This document shows, piece after piece, positions 33,803-42,581 of a stretch of 64,000 nucleotides of DNA (the first letter of the stretch is position 1; each line of letters starts with the position of its first letter). Location: NCBI RefSeq assembly GCF_001613545.1, contig NZ_BDCO01000002.1, positions 1,984,001-2,048,000 of the forward strand. Reading direction: 5' to 3'. The notes beneath the pieces were generated by a model. The model saw only the letters and a program-made list of their open reading frames with translations. It had not been told where the DNA came from and searched no databases. Origin of the DNA: Terrimicrobium sacchariphilum. GTDB lineage: Bacteria > Verrucomicrobiota > Verrucomicrobiia > Chthoniobacterales > Terrimicrobiaceae. A program made the position numbers and the translations under genes.

Positions 33803-36130
33803 ATGTTTTCAGAGGTAGAAGCAAAAGTTCGTCAATCGCTGCGGTGGTTTGATCGCTGCGAGTGGGCGATACGATGGCTTCGTCTGAGAGTTTGTCCCGA
33901 CGCTGGAGAGTCTCCCGGTGTATTGCTGATCCAGATAGATGGTCTGGCTTATCGCCAGCTTGAGACGGCGATGAGTGAAGGTCGGTGTCCGTTCCTGAAA
34001 TCCCTCCTGGCCAGGGAGAATCATTCGCTCTCGGTCTTTTATAGTGGTTTGCCGAGTTCCACCCCCGCAGTCCAGGGTGAGTTGCTCTATGGGACACGGT
34101 GCGCGGTTCCGAGTTTCAGCTACAGGGATCCTGATACCGGAGAGATCTCTGATTTGTTTCATCCCGATCTCGTTCGAAAGGTGGAAGGTTGGCTATCCCG
34201 TCAAGGTGAGCCGCTGCTGGCGGGCGGGAGTTCATGGTCGAATATATACTCTGGAGGTGCAGCAAAAGAAGACACACACTTTTGCATATCGGATATCGAC
34301 AGTGAGTTGCGGCCGCGCAATCTCGTTCGGCGGCTGGCTGTGTTTATCTTGTTTCCCGTCGCAATAGTACGAGTCGGGCTGATGATGGTGTCGGAGTTTT
34401 TCTTCGGCCTGCTTGATGCGCTCTTTGGAGTTGCTCGAGGACAACATCCCGTCAAGGAAGCGGCCGCCCTGGTAGCTCGCTTGTGCGCCGGAATTGCACT
34501 TCGTGAGTTGATCACGATAGGCGTGAGAATCGATCTGGCCAGAGGTCTCCCGATTATTCATGCCAATTATATCGGATATGACGACATGGCTCATCGAAGG
34601 GGCCCCGGCTCCCGGTTCGCTCATTGGAGCCTGGCGGGTATAGACAGGTCCGTCCGGTCTCTATTTCAAGCGGCACATGGCTCGACGCGGCGCGATTATC
34701 ACGTTTGGATTTTTTCCGATCATGGACAGGAGGCCACCCGGCCTTTCGAGCAGGTCCATGGGCGGAGCATATTTGACGCGATAGATGAGGCCCTGGCACT
34801 TGCGGGAGACCCGATCGCTCCCAAGGATTCCGATTTGGAGGTGGGAGGCCTACCGCAGGGAAGAGGTTACCAATTGGCCCATCTCGGTCCCGTGGCACAA
34901 CTTTATCTGCCGATAGAACCGGACGATAAGCAGAAGCGTCGGATCGCGGAGGCTCTCGTTGCCGCGGGCGTACCCGGGATATTGATTCGAAGCGGAGACA
35001 GGCTGCTTTGGATCGATGACACGAATGGTCATTTCGTTGAGCAGGGATCATCGATACCCGCCCTCCAAAGTCACCCGCCGGGATTGGCAGCGATTATCGT
35101 CGAGGATCTGATTCGTCTCGCCACGCATCCTGATACCGGTCATCTCGTTCTGCTGGGGTGGGGGTTGAGGAAACCCACTATCACGTTCACGACAGAAAAC
35201 GGTTCCCATGCCGGCCCGGGGGTGGACGAAACGCGAGGCTTTCTCATAACGCCACCGGCGGCCGGGATCTCCCGAAAATTGCTTCTACGGCCGTTGGATT
35301 TACGGGAAGCCCTTCTTTCCCTTGTGCGAGACCGACCGTTCTCGGCACCGCCGGAGGCCCGGGACCCACCGGCGGAAATACGCGTGGTGACTTACAATGC
35401 CCACGGATGCTGTGGAAATGACGGGCGGATATCCCCGAGGCGAATCGCTCGTATCCTCAGAGAGTGCAAGGCCGACGTCGTTGCCATCCAGGAGCTGGAT
35501 CGCAACCGTTCCCGATCCAGAGTTGAGGATCAGGTACTGGAAATCGCGGTTTCTCTGGGATTTCACCACGTCTTTTGCCCGACGGTAATCCGGGGTGCTG
35601 AGCAATACGGACATGCCATATTCAGCCGCTATCCCATTACGAAAGTAAAAGTGGATTATCTCCCATCGGTTTCTTTGACCTGGTGGAGAGAACCCCGGGC
35701 GGCGCTGTGGTGCACGGTGCAATTAGGTACCCGGGCGATACACATCGTTACGACTCATCTGGGTTTGACTCCGGCAGAGAGGCGCGCTCAAGTCAACGTC
35801 CTGCTCGGGCCGGAGTGGATCGGGAAAATTCCCTCTGGAGAGTCGGTGATCTTCTGTGGCGACATGAATTTCCAACCCGGCGGCTACTGTCACAGAGAGG
35901 TCCTCCGAGCGGGGCTGGAAGATCCCGTTCCTCCTTCGATGAAGACATTTGGATCAACTGTGTCTGTCGTACGGCTGGATCACCTGTTTACCTCACCCGA
36001 TCTGAAGGTCCGCGAGGTTCATGTCGTGAGGAATTACCTCACCCGTCTCGCCTCGGATCACCTTCCCATCGTCGCGCGTATCGGGGTTGGCGGCGATCAG
36101 CGGGCGCCTTCCCAAAAGGTGCGAAGCTAG
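33803..36130 (+). CDS. Alkaline-phosphatase-fold / EEP nuclease-phosphatase fusion
   Basis: 775 residues in one frame. Residues ~38-500 have the alkaline phosphatase/type I phosphodiesterase pattern: LLIQIDGLAYRQLE (metal-binding Asp), HANYIGYDDMAHRRGPGS and WIFSDHGQE. A hydrophobic hairpin (~170-215, FILFPVAIVRVGLMMVSEFFF) may anchor it to the membrane. Residues ~525-760 form an endonuclease/exonuclease/phosphatase domain: VVTYNAHGC, VAIQELDRNRS, IVTTHLGL, FCGDMNF and SDHLPIVARI. Two unrelated metal-dependent phosphoesterase folds in one chain suggest stepwise cleavage of a phospholipid or nucleotide substrate, which is inference. Confidence 0.82.
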   Translation: MFSEVEAKVRQSLRWFDRCEWAIRWLRLRVCPDAGESPGVLLIQIDGLAYRQLETAMSEGRCPFLKSLLARENHSLSVFYSGLPSSTPAVQGELLYGTRCAVPSFSYRDPDTGEISDLFHPDLVRKVEGWLSRQGEPLLAGGSSWSNIYSGGAAKEDTHFCISDIDSELRPRNLVRRLAVFILFPVAIVRVGLMMVSEFFFGLLDALFGVARGQHPVKEAAALVARLCAGIALRELITIGVRIDLARGLPIIHANYIGYDDMAHRRGPGSRFAHWSLAGIDRSVRSLFQAAHGSTRRDYHVWIFSDHGQEATRPFEQVHGRSIFDAIDEALALAGDPIAPKDSDLEVGGLPQGRGYQLAHLGPVAQLYLPIEPDDKQKRRIAEALVAAGVPGILIRSGDRLLWIDDTNGHFVEQGSSIPALQSHPPGLAAIIVEDLIRLATHPDTGHLVLLGWGLRKPTITFTTENGSHAGPGVDETRGFLITPPAAGISRKLLLRPLDLREALLSLVRDRPFSAPPEARDPPAEIRVVTYNAHGCCGNDGRISPRRIARILRECKADVVAIQELDRNRSRSRVEDQVLEIAVSLGFHHVFCPTVIRGAEQYGHAIFSRYPITKVKVDYLPSVSLTWWREPRAALWCTVQLGTRAIHIVTTHLGLTPAERRAQVNVLLGPEWIGKIPSGESVIFCGDMNFQPGGYCHREVLRAGLEDPVPPSMKTFGSTVSVVRLDHLFTSPDLKVREVHVVRNYLTRLASDHLPIVARIGVGGDQRAPSQKVRS

Positions 36131-36561
36131 GCGGTGAGGGTTTCGAGTGCGCCGATATGCCTCTCCGTGGTGGGAAGGAGTTCATTGCGGATCATCTCTT
36201 TGCACGAAGACATCACTTCCTCGTCCTCCATGGCGGCTTCATAATCCATCTTTCCGGCGGTTTCACCTGCCCGGAGACTCGCCACCGCGGATTTACCTCC
36301 CAGGAGATCTGCCGTACCTTGGACGAAACTGGTGAACGCACCCCACGCGCCTGTGTCGGTTGACGGGGCGCCTCCCATCGAACGGACATTTTCGGTCAGC
36401 ATGGAGACTGCCACTTTATGATCATCACGGATGGCCAGGAGGGAGTTGGGAACCGCGTATTCCTTCTCGAATGTCATGATCGCCTTGGTATAGGCCTCCA
36501 CGGCAGACCGTTCGCCTCGCAGGAGCTTGTTGCAGACTTCGATACAGTGTTGTGTATTCAT
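36127..36561 (-). CDS. DUF2383/PA2169-family four-helix protein
   Basis: 144 residues from ATG 36561. Helical bundle with CIEVCNKLLRGERSAVEAYTKAI, IRDDHKVAVSMLTENV, DYEAAMEDEEVMSSCKEMI and LLPTTERHIGALETL, the pattern of PA2169-type DUF2383 proteins, related to ferritin-like bundles. Its stop overlaps that of the convergent phosphoesterase fusion by a few bases. Third helical-bundle stress protein in this cluster; function unknown. Confidence 0.82.
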   Translation of the reverse strand: MNTQHCIEVCNKLLRGERSAVEAYTKAIMTFEKEYAVPNSLLAIRDDHKVAVSMLTENVRSMGGAPSTDTGAWGAFTSFVQGTADLLGGKSAVASLRAGETAGKMDYEAAMEDEEVMSSCKEMIRNELLPTTERHIGALETLTA

Positions 36562-36701
36562 ATAAATAGATCGCCTCAGCACTTGGGGTCGGATCTCGGG
36601 TGTCGCCCGCCGAGGCTTTGATCAGGGAGAGAATGGAGGGGAACGATGCTTGCCTCTTTGGGAGGATCAACGAACTTTGTAGCTCTTGAGGACCATGTGA
36701 T

Positions 36702-37013
36702 ATGAGCGAGATATCGAACGAGCCTGCCGAGCCAACACTGAGCGCCGAGCAACTTTATCGCGAGTTGCACGATGGTTTGTGCCAAAATATCACCGCATCG
36801 CTTTTCTTCGCCCAGAACCTCCGCTCTCGCCTCCGGAAAGACGAACGTTCGGACGAGGTATTACTAACTCTCGCTGACAGTGCAGTGAATGCAGCGACGA
36901 GTGCGGTTGCTGATATGCGGGTATTGTTGGAGAAGCTCGGAAATGACCGGAAGGACCCGGGCGAGACTTCTGTCGCAAAGACTCTGGCTAGGGGAGGCGA
37001 AACGACACCTTGA
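36702..37013 (+). CDS. Phosphoacceptor-only histidine kinase (HisKA_3) protein
   Basis: 103 residues. LYRELHDGLCQNITASLFFAQNL (H23) is the NarL/DesK-type dimerisation and phosphoacceptor box, followed by the second helix (AATSAVADMRVLLEKL). There is no HATPase domain before the stop, and the next 300 bp do not encode one in any frame I checked. It is either a truncated kinase or a stand-alone phosphotransfer protein. An orphan NarL-type response regulator lies at 53444. Confidence 0.75.
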   Translation: MSEISNEPAEPTLSAEQLYRELHDGLCQNITASLFFAQNLRSRLRKDERSDEVLLTLADSAVNAATSAVADMRVLLEKLGNDRKDPGETSVAKTLARGGETTP

Positions 37014-37161
37014 GTCGGTTGCCGCGATTGCGGATGATCGAGCTTGTGGGAAACGATACCCCTCCGGCGAGGAGTTTTCGCAGACGTTGATCCAGTCTGG
37101 CCTTGTTGTCGTTCATTTTGATCGCAAATCTTCCGGGCAGGTAAAACGGATAGGTCTTCAT
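36988..37161 (-). CDS. Possible 57-residue basic protein
   Basis: ATG 37161 to TAG 36988, convergent with the HisKA_3 gene and overlapping its end by 26 bp. The sequence is basic and protein-like (MKTYPFYLPGRFAIK, RLDQRLRKLLAGG) but has no recognisable family. Reported only as a candidate. Confidence 0.25.
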   Translation of the reverse strand: MKTYPFYLPGRFAIKMNDNKARLDQRLRKLLAGGVSFPTSSIIRNRGNRLKVSFRLP

Positions 37162-37331
37162 TGGCTTAAAAATCCGGGTAGCAATTTACCACGCCTCCAC
37201 CTGCGACCAATCGGTGAAGTCCCTGAGCGAGAAGTCATGTTTCTAGCCCTGAAGGGATATAGCCGCGTAAGCGGCAAGTGATAAAGACCGGGCACGCGCA
37301 TTGAGCCTGCGTCCCGCGATTATCACGCGGG
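37014..37331. other. 318-bp intergenic with two perfect hairpins
   Basis: GCCGC-GTAA-GCGGC (37262-37275) follows a CCCTGAAGGG half-palindrome and may be a REP-like element. TCCCGCG-N7-CGCGGGA (37312-37332) ends on the A of the next gene's ATG, so it would hide the ribosome-binding region. A weak minus-strand ORF overlaps the left part. Confidence 0.5.
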
Positions 37332-38021
37332 ATGAAATATCGCGTGTTTGCCACGGATTTTGATGGAACGATCGCAACGGATGGCATGTTGGACGGTCCC
37401 ACTGTTGGGGCATTGCAGCGATTGCGTAGCGCGGGCGTGATCTGTTGCCTGGTTACCGGGCGTGAGTTGTGGGACTTTGAGAACGCGGACACGGTCCTTT
37501 CACTCTTCGATTATGTCGTGGCCGAGAACGGAGCGGTGCTTTACACGCCCGGGACGAAGGAGACGCGTGTGATTGCCCCCGCACCTCCTGCGGATTTTCT
37601 GAGCGAGCTGACGCGGCGGGGAGTGCCGATCAGGGTAGGGCAGGTCATCGTGGCGACAGTGGAACCCCATGAAGTCGCAGTGTTGGAGGCTGTAAAGGAG
37701 ACGGCCCTGGAGCTGCAGGTGATTTTTAACAAGGGAGCGGTGATGGTGCTGCCCGCAGGTGTGAACAAGGCGACAGGGTTGCAGGCAATACTTGATCTCT
37801 GTGACATGTCCTTTGCCGATGTGGTGGGAGTGGGCGATGCGGAGAATGACCATGTGTTTCTCGAGCATTGCGGGCTGTCAGCGGCTGTAGCCAATGCCGT
37901 GCCGGGAATCAAGGAAAGGGCAAAGGTGGTGACGCGTTCAAACGCTGGCGCTGGTGTTACAGAGTTGATCGACGCTTTATTAAGCGAGAATATTAAATCT
38001 CTTCAACCGGAGGAAAACTGA
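37332..38021 (+). CDS. HAD-superfamily phosphatase, Cof/IIB type
   Basis: 229 residues. HAD motif I FATDFDGTIAT (nucleophile D9), motif II LVTGRELWD, motif III Lys (NKATGLQAIL) and motif IV VGVGDAENDHVFL are intact; the cap is IIB type. Such enzymes dephosphorylate sugar phosphates. It precedes a ROK/polyphosphate glucokinase-like gene with TGAGTG at the junction, suggesting sugar-phosphate balance as a shared task. The start lies in the 3' arm of a GC-rich hairpin. Confidence 0.85.
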   Translation: MKYRVFATDFDGTIATDGMLDGPTVGALQRLRSAGVICCLVTGRELWDFENADTVLSLFDYVVAENGAVLYTPGTKETRVIAPAPPADFLSELTRRGVPIRVGQVIVATVEPHEVAVLEAVKETALELQVIFNKGAVMVLPAGVNKATGLQAILDLCDMSFADVVGVGDAENDHVFLEHCGLSAAVANAVPGIKERAKVVTRSNAGAGVTELIDALLSENIKSLQPEEN

Positions 38022-38774
38022 GTGCAAGTCCTGATGCTCGACATCGGCGGGAGCAATGTGAAGTGCATGAACTCCCGCAGAGGGGAAATGCGCATGGTGA
38101 AATCCGGGCGTCGTATGGGACCCGAGGAAATGGTGGCGGAGGTTGACTCGGAGACGAAGGGCTGGGATTTTGATGTTGTATCCATCGGATATCCCAGCCT
38201 CGTCCGGGACGGCGCCCCGGCTCGTGAACCACTCAATCTGGGCGATGGATGGCTGGACTTTGACTTTGAGAGGGCGTTTGGACGGCCGGTCCGGATGATA
38301 AACGACGCAGCAATGCAAGCCTTGGGGAATTACACGCAGGGGCGGCTTCTCTTTCTCGGGTTCGGGACGAGCATAGGCGCCTGCATCATTGCTGATGATG
38401 TCGTGGTACCAATAGAGATTGGACTGATCAAGATCTGGGCGGATGAGAACCTCGTGGACCGGGTTTCGAAAAAGGCCCTAAAGAAGCACGGTCTGGGACC
38501 CTGGGTCCGCGCAGTAGAGGAGACGGTAGAGCTCTTGAGCGACGTTTTTCAGCCAGATGAAATTGTTTTGGGGGGAGGGAATGCAAAGCGGATTCGAAAG
38601 CTCCCACCCGGTTGTCGCCTGGTTGACAATACTTCTGCCTATGTCGGAGCGGAGCGTCTCTGGGAGTCGTCCGACCTGCACGCTGTCGCGGACGTAAGCA
38701 CCTGGAAGATCGTCCGCCACCTGACGCCTCGCGAGCAGGCGATCAAAAAGGAAAAGCAGTCTCCAAAGGAGTGA
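38022..38774 (+). CDS. ROK-family kinase, polyphosphate glucokinase-like
   Basis: 250 residues from GTG 38022, with AGGAAAAC upstream. ATP/polyphosphate-binding DIGGSNVK (residues ~7-14), a substrate-region NDAAMQALGNY and LGFGTSIGACI match the ROK/PPGK fold. PPGK-type enzymes phosphorylate glucose with polyphosphate or ATP. The usual ROK Cys-rich zinc motif is absent, as in PPGK. It begins directly after the HAD stop, so one transcript is likely. Confidence 0.8.
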   Translation: MQVLMLDIGGSNVKCMNSRRGEMRMVKSGRRMGPEEMVAEVDSETKGWDFDVVSIGYPSLVRDGAPAREPLNLGDGWLDFDFERAFGRPVRMINDAAMQALGNYTQGRLLFLGFGTSIGACIIADDVVVPIEIGLIKIWADENLVDRVSKKALKKHGLGPWVRAVEETVELLSDVFQPDEIVLGGGNAKRIRKLPPGCRLVDNTSAYVGAERLWESSDLHAVADVSTWKIVRHLTPREQAIKKEKQSPKE

Positions 38775-38879
38775 TGGGCTTTACCCCACCGGCGATATAA
38801 CCGTGCGGTTCCCGGACAGAAATAGAACCCGACCGAAGTGGGAGATCTCCGGCCGGGGTTGAAGGAGGATGGAGGGCTG

Positions 38880-39371
38880 TTATTTGTCTGCGGAGACGTT
38901 GATGGAGGATTCGGCGAGCTCGGTGAGTTTCTTGTCGGTTTCTGCCTCTTCTTCCAGGGTGGTCTGGAGAAGCTTGGCCCCGTTTTTGTCGCCCACCAAC
39001 TGGGCATAAGTGCGGGCGGTGCCGTATCCAGCGATTTCATAGTGCTCGACTCGCTGGGCTGCGGCGATAAGGCCTGCATCCTTGACCTCGTCGTCAGCTT
39101 CTTCGTTGATCATCTCCTCGCCTTCCTCAATGAGGCCCTGCATCCCCTTGCACTTCGGGCCGCGGGTGGATTGATCGAGATCCGAAAGGATTTCCTCCAG
39201 CCGGGCTGCGTGGGTTTTGGTCTGCTCTAGATGCTCACGGAATCCAGCGGCCAGCTTTTCGTCAGAAGCGGCCTGAGCCATTTTCGGTAGGGCGCGGATC
39301 AACTGCTTCTCGGCGCTGTGGAGGTCCTTGAGTTCGTGAATATAGAGATCCTTGAGGGTTTGTAGTTTCAT
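38880..39371 (-). CDS. DUF892/YciE-family ferritin-like protein, second copy
   Basis: 163 residues from ATG 39371 (upstream frame to 39521 rejected because MKLQTLKDLYIHELKDLHSAEKQL is the canonical start). Same features as the copy at 32915: LIRALPKMAQAASDEKL, DAGLIAAAQRVEHYEIAGYGTA and EEAETDKKLTELAE. The two copies differ throughout, so they are diverged paralogues and not a recent duplication. Confidence 0.9.
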   Translation of the reverse strand: MKLQTLKDLYIHELKDLHSAEKQLIRALPKMAQAASDEKLAAGFREHLEQTKTHAARLEEILSDLDQSTRGPKCKGMQGLIEEGEEMINEEADDEVKDAGLIAAAQRVEHYEIAGYGTARTYAQLVGDKNGAKLLQTTLEEEAETDKKLTELAESSINVSADK

Positions 39372-39591
39372 TGGGTGGTTGTTTTCACTGGAGGATCGAC
39401 TTGATTCTGCGCGCTGGATGGCATGAATCCGGCATCCGAGGAGTGGATCAGGGAGGCTTCGTACTTCTCTGCGGTATCTCTGCCACAGGGCTTGGTGTAA
39501 CGCGGCAGACTTGCCCCTCATGGCTTGCTCAGCCTGTCCCCTGAGGTCAATCGGGTGCGGCGTTGCGATAAATGCTCAAACATACTCGCAT

Positions 39592-40605
39592 ATGAACAAA
39601 AGATGGATTGTTGCCGGAGCCGGGCTGGTTGCTGCGCTAAGCGTGGGAGGGATGATCTCGCGCCGAAAGCGGGTGGGGCAGTTTCAAGGCCGTGTAGTTG
39701 TCATCACTGGAGGGTCTCGCGGCCTCGGTTTGGCTCTCGCTCGGGAGTTCGGAACGCGAGGGGCTCTTGTTGCTCTGGTCGCCCGCGATGAGGCGGAGCT
39801 GAATCGGGCACGGGCGGACTTGTCTGAAAGGGGGATTCGTTGTGCGATCTATGTTTGTGATCTTGGGTCAGCTGATCCGATCAGGGCAACCGTCGAGGCA
39901 ATCATTTCGGATCACGGAAAGATCGATGCTGTCGTCAACAATGCAGGGATGATGCTGGTGGCTCCATTTGATCTGGCCGATGACCAGGATTTCAAGATCG
40001 CTATGGATCTTCATTTTTGGGCGCCATATCACATGATCAAGGCTGCGTTGCCGCATCTGCGGAAATCCCAATGTCCCCGGATCGTGAATATTTCATCGAT
40101 CGGCGGTCATGTTGCCGTGCCGCATATGGCGCCCTATGCCGCCAGCAAGTTTGCCCTCGTCGGGTTTTCGGATGCGTTGCGGGCGGAACTTGCTTCCGAA
40201 GGCATTCGAGTGACGACCGTAGCTCCTGGGCTGATGCGCACGGGCTCTCATGTAAATGCCTTGTTCAAGGGCGATACCGCAGGCGAGTACGCCTGGTTTG
40301 CCACCAGCGCTTCCCTGCCTGCGCTTTCAGTAAGTGCATCGCGGGCGGCCAGGCAGATCGTCGATGCCGCTGCCACAGGGCGGGGGGAGTTGACCGTTGG
40401 CTTTGCGGCAAAAAATGCGCGCATCTTTCAGGGACTTCTGCCTCGGGCTGTCTCCGTATTTGCCGCCATGGCCGACCGCATGCTGCCACATCCGTCGCGG
40501 ACTGCTTCTCACGCCCCTGAGACCGGACGGGAAAGCCGAAGTAGCCGCCTGCCTCGCGCTTTTACCTGGTTGGCGGACCGGGCCATTCCGCGCTATAATG
40601 AATAG
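39592..40605 (+). CDS. Short-chain dehydrogenase/reductase with N-terminal membrane anchor
   Basis: 337 residues from ATG 39592. A hydrophobic N-terminus (WIVAGAGLVAALSVGGMI) precedes the Rossmann motif TGGSRGLG, NNAG, and the catalytic YAASK. The C-terminal ~80 residues (AAKNARIFQGLLPRAVSVFAAMADRML) extend beyond a classic SDR. It oxidises or reduces an unknown alcohol/carbonyl with NAD(P). Membrane tethering is inferred from the N-terminus. Confidence 0.85.
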   Translation: MNKRWIVAGAGLVAALSVGGMISRRKRVGQFQGRVVVITGGSRGLGLALAREFGTRGALVALVARDEAELNRARADLSERGIRCAIYVCDLGSADPIRATVEAIISDHGKIDAVVNNAGMMLVAPFDLADDQDFKIAMDLHFWAPYHMIKAALPHLRKSQCPRIVNISSIGGHVAVPHMAPYAASKFALVGFSDALRAELASEGIRVTTVAPGLMRTGSHVNALFKGDTAGEYAWFATSASLPALSVSASRAARQIVDAAATGRGELTVGFAAKNARIFQGLLPRAVSVFAAMADRMLPHPSRTASHAPETGRESRSSRLPRAFTWLADRAIPRYNE

Positions 40606-40674
40606 CTAAGCGGGCGCTCTGAGCCCTTCATCGGGGAGCATCTCTTCGGTAGGCGGGTTGCGATCCTTCTGACC

Positions 40675-41832
40675 ATGAGAGCCGTCGTCTACCACAGCCC
40701 CAAGGACATGCGAGTCGACACTGTCGGCGATCCGATTATCGAAGATTCGCGTGATATCATTCTGCGCGTTACCTCTACGGCGATCTGCGGATCCGACCTC
40801 CACATCTATAATGGATTTATTCCCCAGACGAAGCCTCTGGTAATGGGGCATGAGTTCATGGGGGTGGTGGAGGAGACTGGGGCGGCGATTTCCACCCTGA
40901 AGAAAGGCGATCGAGTTGTGGTGCCGTTTCCCGTCGCGTGTGGTGGCTGTTTCTTTTGCTCGCACGGGCTGCCGATCCACTGTGAGGAATCGAATCACAA
41001 CACGTATGGTCCGGAGGGTGGACTGCTGAGCCAAAAGGGGGGAGCGCTTTTTGGATATACCGACCTTTACGGCGGCTACTCTGGAGGACAAGCCGAGTTT
41101 GTGCGGGTTCCCTATGCGGACTTTGGACCCAGAAAGGTTTCTGACCGCTTCAGTGACGATCAGGTGCTCTTCTTGACGGATATTTTTCCCACGGGATTTT
41201 CCGGAGTGGAGTGGGCGGGAGTTCAGGGAGGAGAAACTGTGGCAGTATTTGGCTGTGGCCCAGTGGGATTGATGGCTCAAAAATGTGCTTACGTCCGGGG
41301 AGCCAGACAGGTCATTGCGATCGATATTCAGCCCTACCGGCTGGAGGCTGCCCGACGCACCACCGGTGCTACCGTGGTGAACTCCAAGGAAGTGGATCCT
41401 GTCGATGCGATTCGATCACTTACCGAGGGCCGCGGTGCGGACGTCTGCATTGATGCTGTGGGCATGGAGGCGGATCGTACGCTTTGGGACAAGGTGAAAA
41501 ACATCGCGCATCTCGAGGCAGGTAGTACGTCCGCCCTTCGCCAATGCTTTAGCGCGGTGCGCCGCGGCGGTTCAGTGTCGATCCTGGGAGTTTATGGAAT
41601 GGCGTATGATAATTTTCCTCTAGGCCAGATTTTTGACAAGGGGATCACGGTGCATTCCGGGCAGGCTCCGGTACATAGATATATTGATGAACTGATCCAG
41701 TGGCTGGACGAGGATCGGATCAGGCTGGATGATATCATCAGCCATCGGCTTCCACTTAACGAGGCGCCCCGCGCTTACGAGATCTTCAATGAAAAAAAGG
41801 ACGACTGTGTAAAGGTTGTCCTGCAGCCATGA
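40675..41832 (+). CDS. Zinc-dependent alcohol dehydrogenase, FdhA-like
   Basis: 385 residues. Catalytic zinc site CGSDLH and GHEFMGVVEE; structural zinc Cys cluster CGGCFFCSHGLPIHC; NAD-binding FGCGPVGLM. The insert and C-terminal region (LFLTDIFPTGFSGVEWAGV, EAGSTSALRQCFSAVRRGG) match the glutathione-independent formaldehyde dehydrogenase-like MDR group. It probably detoxifies aldehydes or alcohols under stress. Confidence 0.88.
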   Translation: MRAVVYHSPKDMRVDTVGDPIIEDSRDIILRVTSTAICGSDLHIYNGFIPQTKPLVMGHEFMGVVEETGAAISTLKKGDRVVVPFPVACGGCFFCSHGLPIHCEESNHNTYGPEGGLLSQKGGALFGYTDLYGGYSGGQAEFVRVPYADFGPRKVSDRFSDDQVLFLTDIFPTGFSGVEWAGVQGGETVAVFGCGPVGLMAQKCAYVRGARQVIAIDIQPYRLEAARRTTGATVVNSKEVDPVDAIRSLTEGRGADVCIDAVGMEADRTLWDKVKNIAHLEAGSTSALRQCFSAVRRGGSVSILGVYGMAYDNFPLGQIFDKGITVHSGQAPVHRYIDELIQWLDEDRIRLDDIISHRLPLNEAPRAYEIFNEKKDDCVKVVLQP

Positions 41833-41864
41833 GGGAGTGACTCATGAAGGTTGGGCATGTCTAG

Positions 41865-42555
41865 ATGTCATCTTCTGCTCCAACGCCTCGTCATTTAGCC
41901 TTTTTCCAGATCATTCGGGACAACGGCTTGTCCTTGGTTTTGGCCCTGATTTTCCTGGGTGCGATCGCTGGACAGGCGATGGTCGGGTGGAAGGATGCCA
42001 ACGAAGAGAATCGGCTGCACCACGAGCCGGCGGTCAGCCTCGGAACCTATCTGGGAAGTGGAGATTTTGGGGAAGCTGTCTTTGAAAATTGGGAGAGCGA
42101 GTTTCTTCAGATGGCAGTTTACGTTGTGTTGACCGCGTTTCTTTTTCAAAGAGGTTCGGCGGAATCCAAGGACCCCGATGCAAAAAAATCGGAGGTTGGG
42201 CAACAAGCGGGCGATGCATCCGTTCCACCAGTGGCTCGGGTGGGAGGGTGGTGGTCCCTGATCTACAGCCATTCTCTTTCTCTTGCGTTGGGGGGGGCTG
42301 TTTCGTCTGTCCTTTCTCGGACACGCTGTTTTTGGGATGAGGGCATTTAGTGACGAAGCAGCCGAGCATGGCCAGGCCGCGATATCCCTGTGGGCTTATA
42401 TTGGCTCCTCCCGGTTTTGGTTTGAATCGCTTCAGAACTGGCAGAGTGAGTTTCTCGCGATCCTGACGCTCGTCGTGCTCTCGATCTGGTTGCGGGAGGC
42501 CGGTTCCCCCGAATCCAAGTCTGTATTCGCGTCTCATGCCGAAACGGGCAGATAG
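41865..42555 (+). pseudogene. DUF6766-type membrane protein, frameshifted at a G8 run
   Basis: The first frame (41865-42350) encodes two helices; the second half lies in the +1 frame. Joining them at the eight-G run (42290-42297) by removing one G gives LALGGLFRLSFLGHAVFG and restores a ~229-residue, four-helix protein made of two similar halves (NWESEFLQMAVYVVLTAFLFQRGS versus NWQSEFLAILTLVVLSIWLREAGS). It could be a recent pseudogene, phase variation, programmed slippage or a sequencing error. Confidence 0.72.
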
Positions 42556-42581
42556 CTCTCAATGGTCCGCGCTACCCCTGG

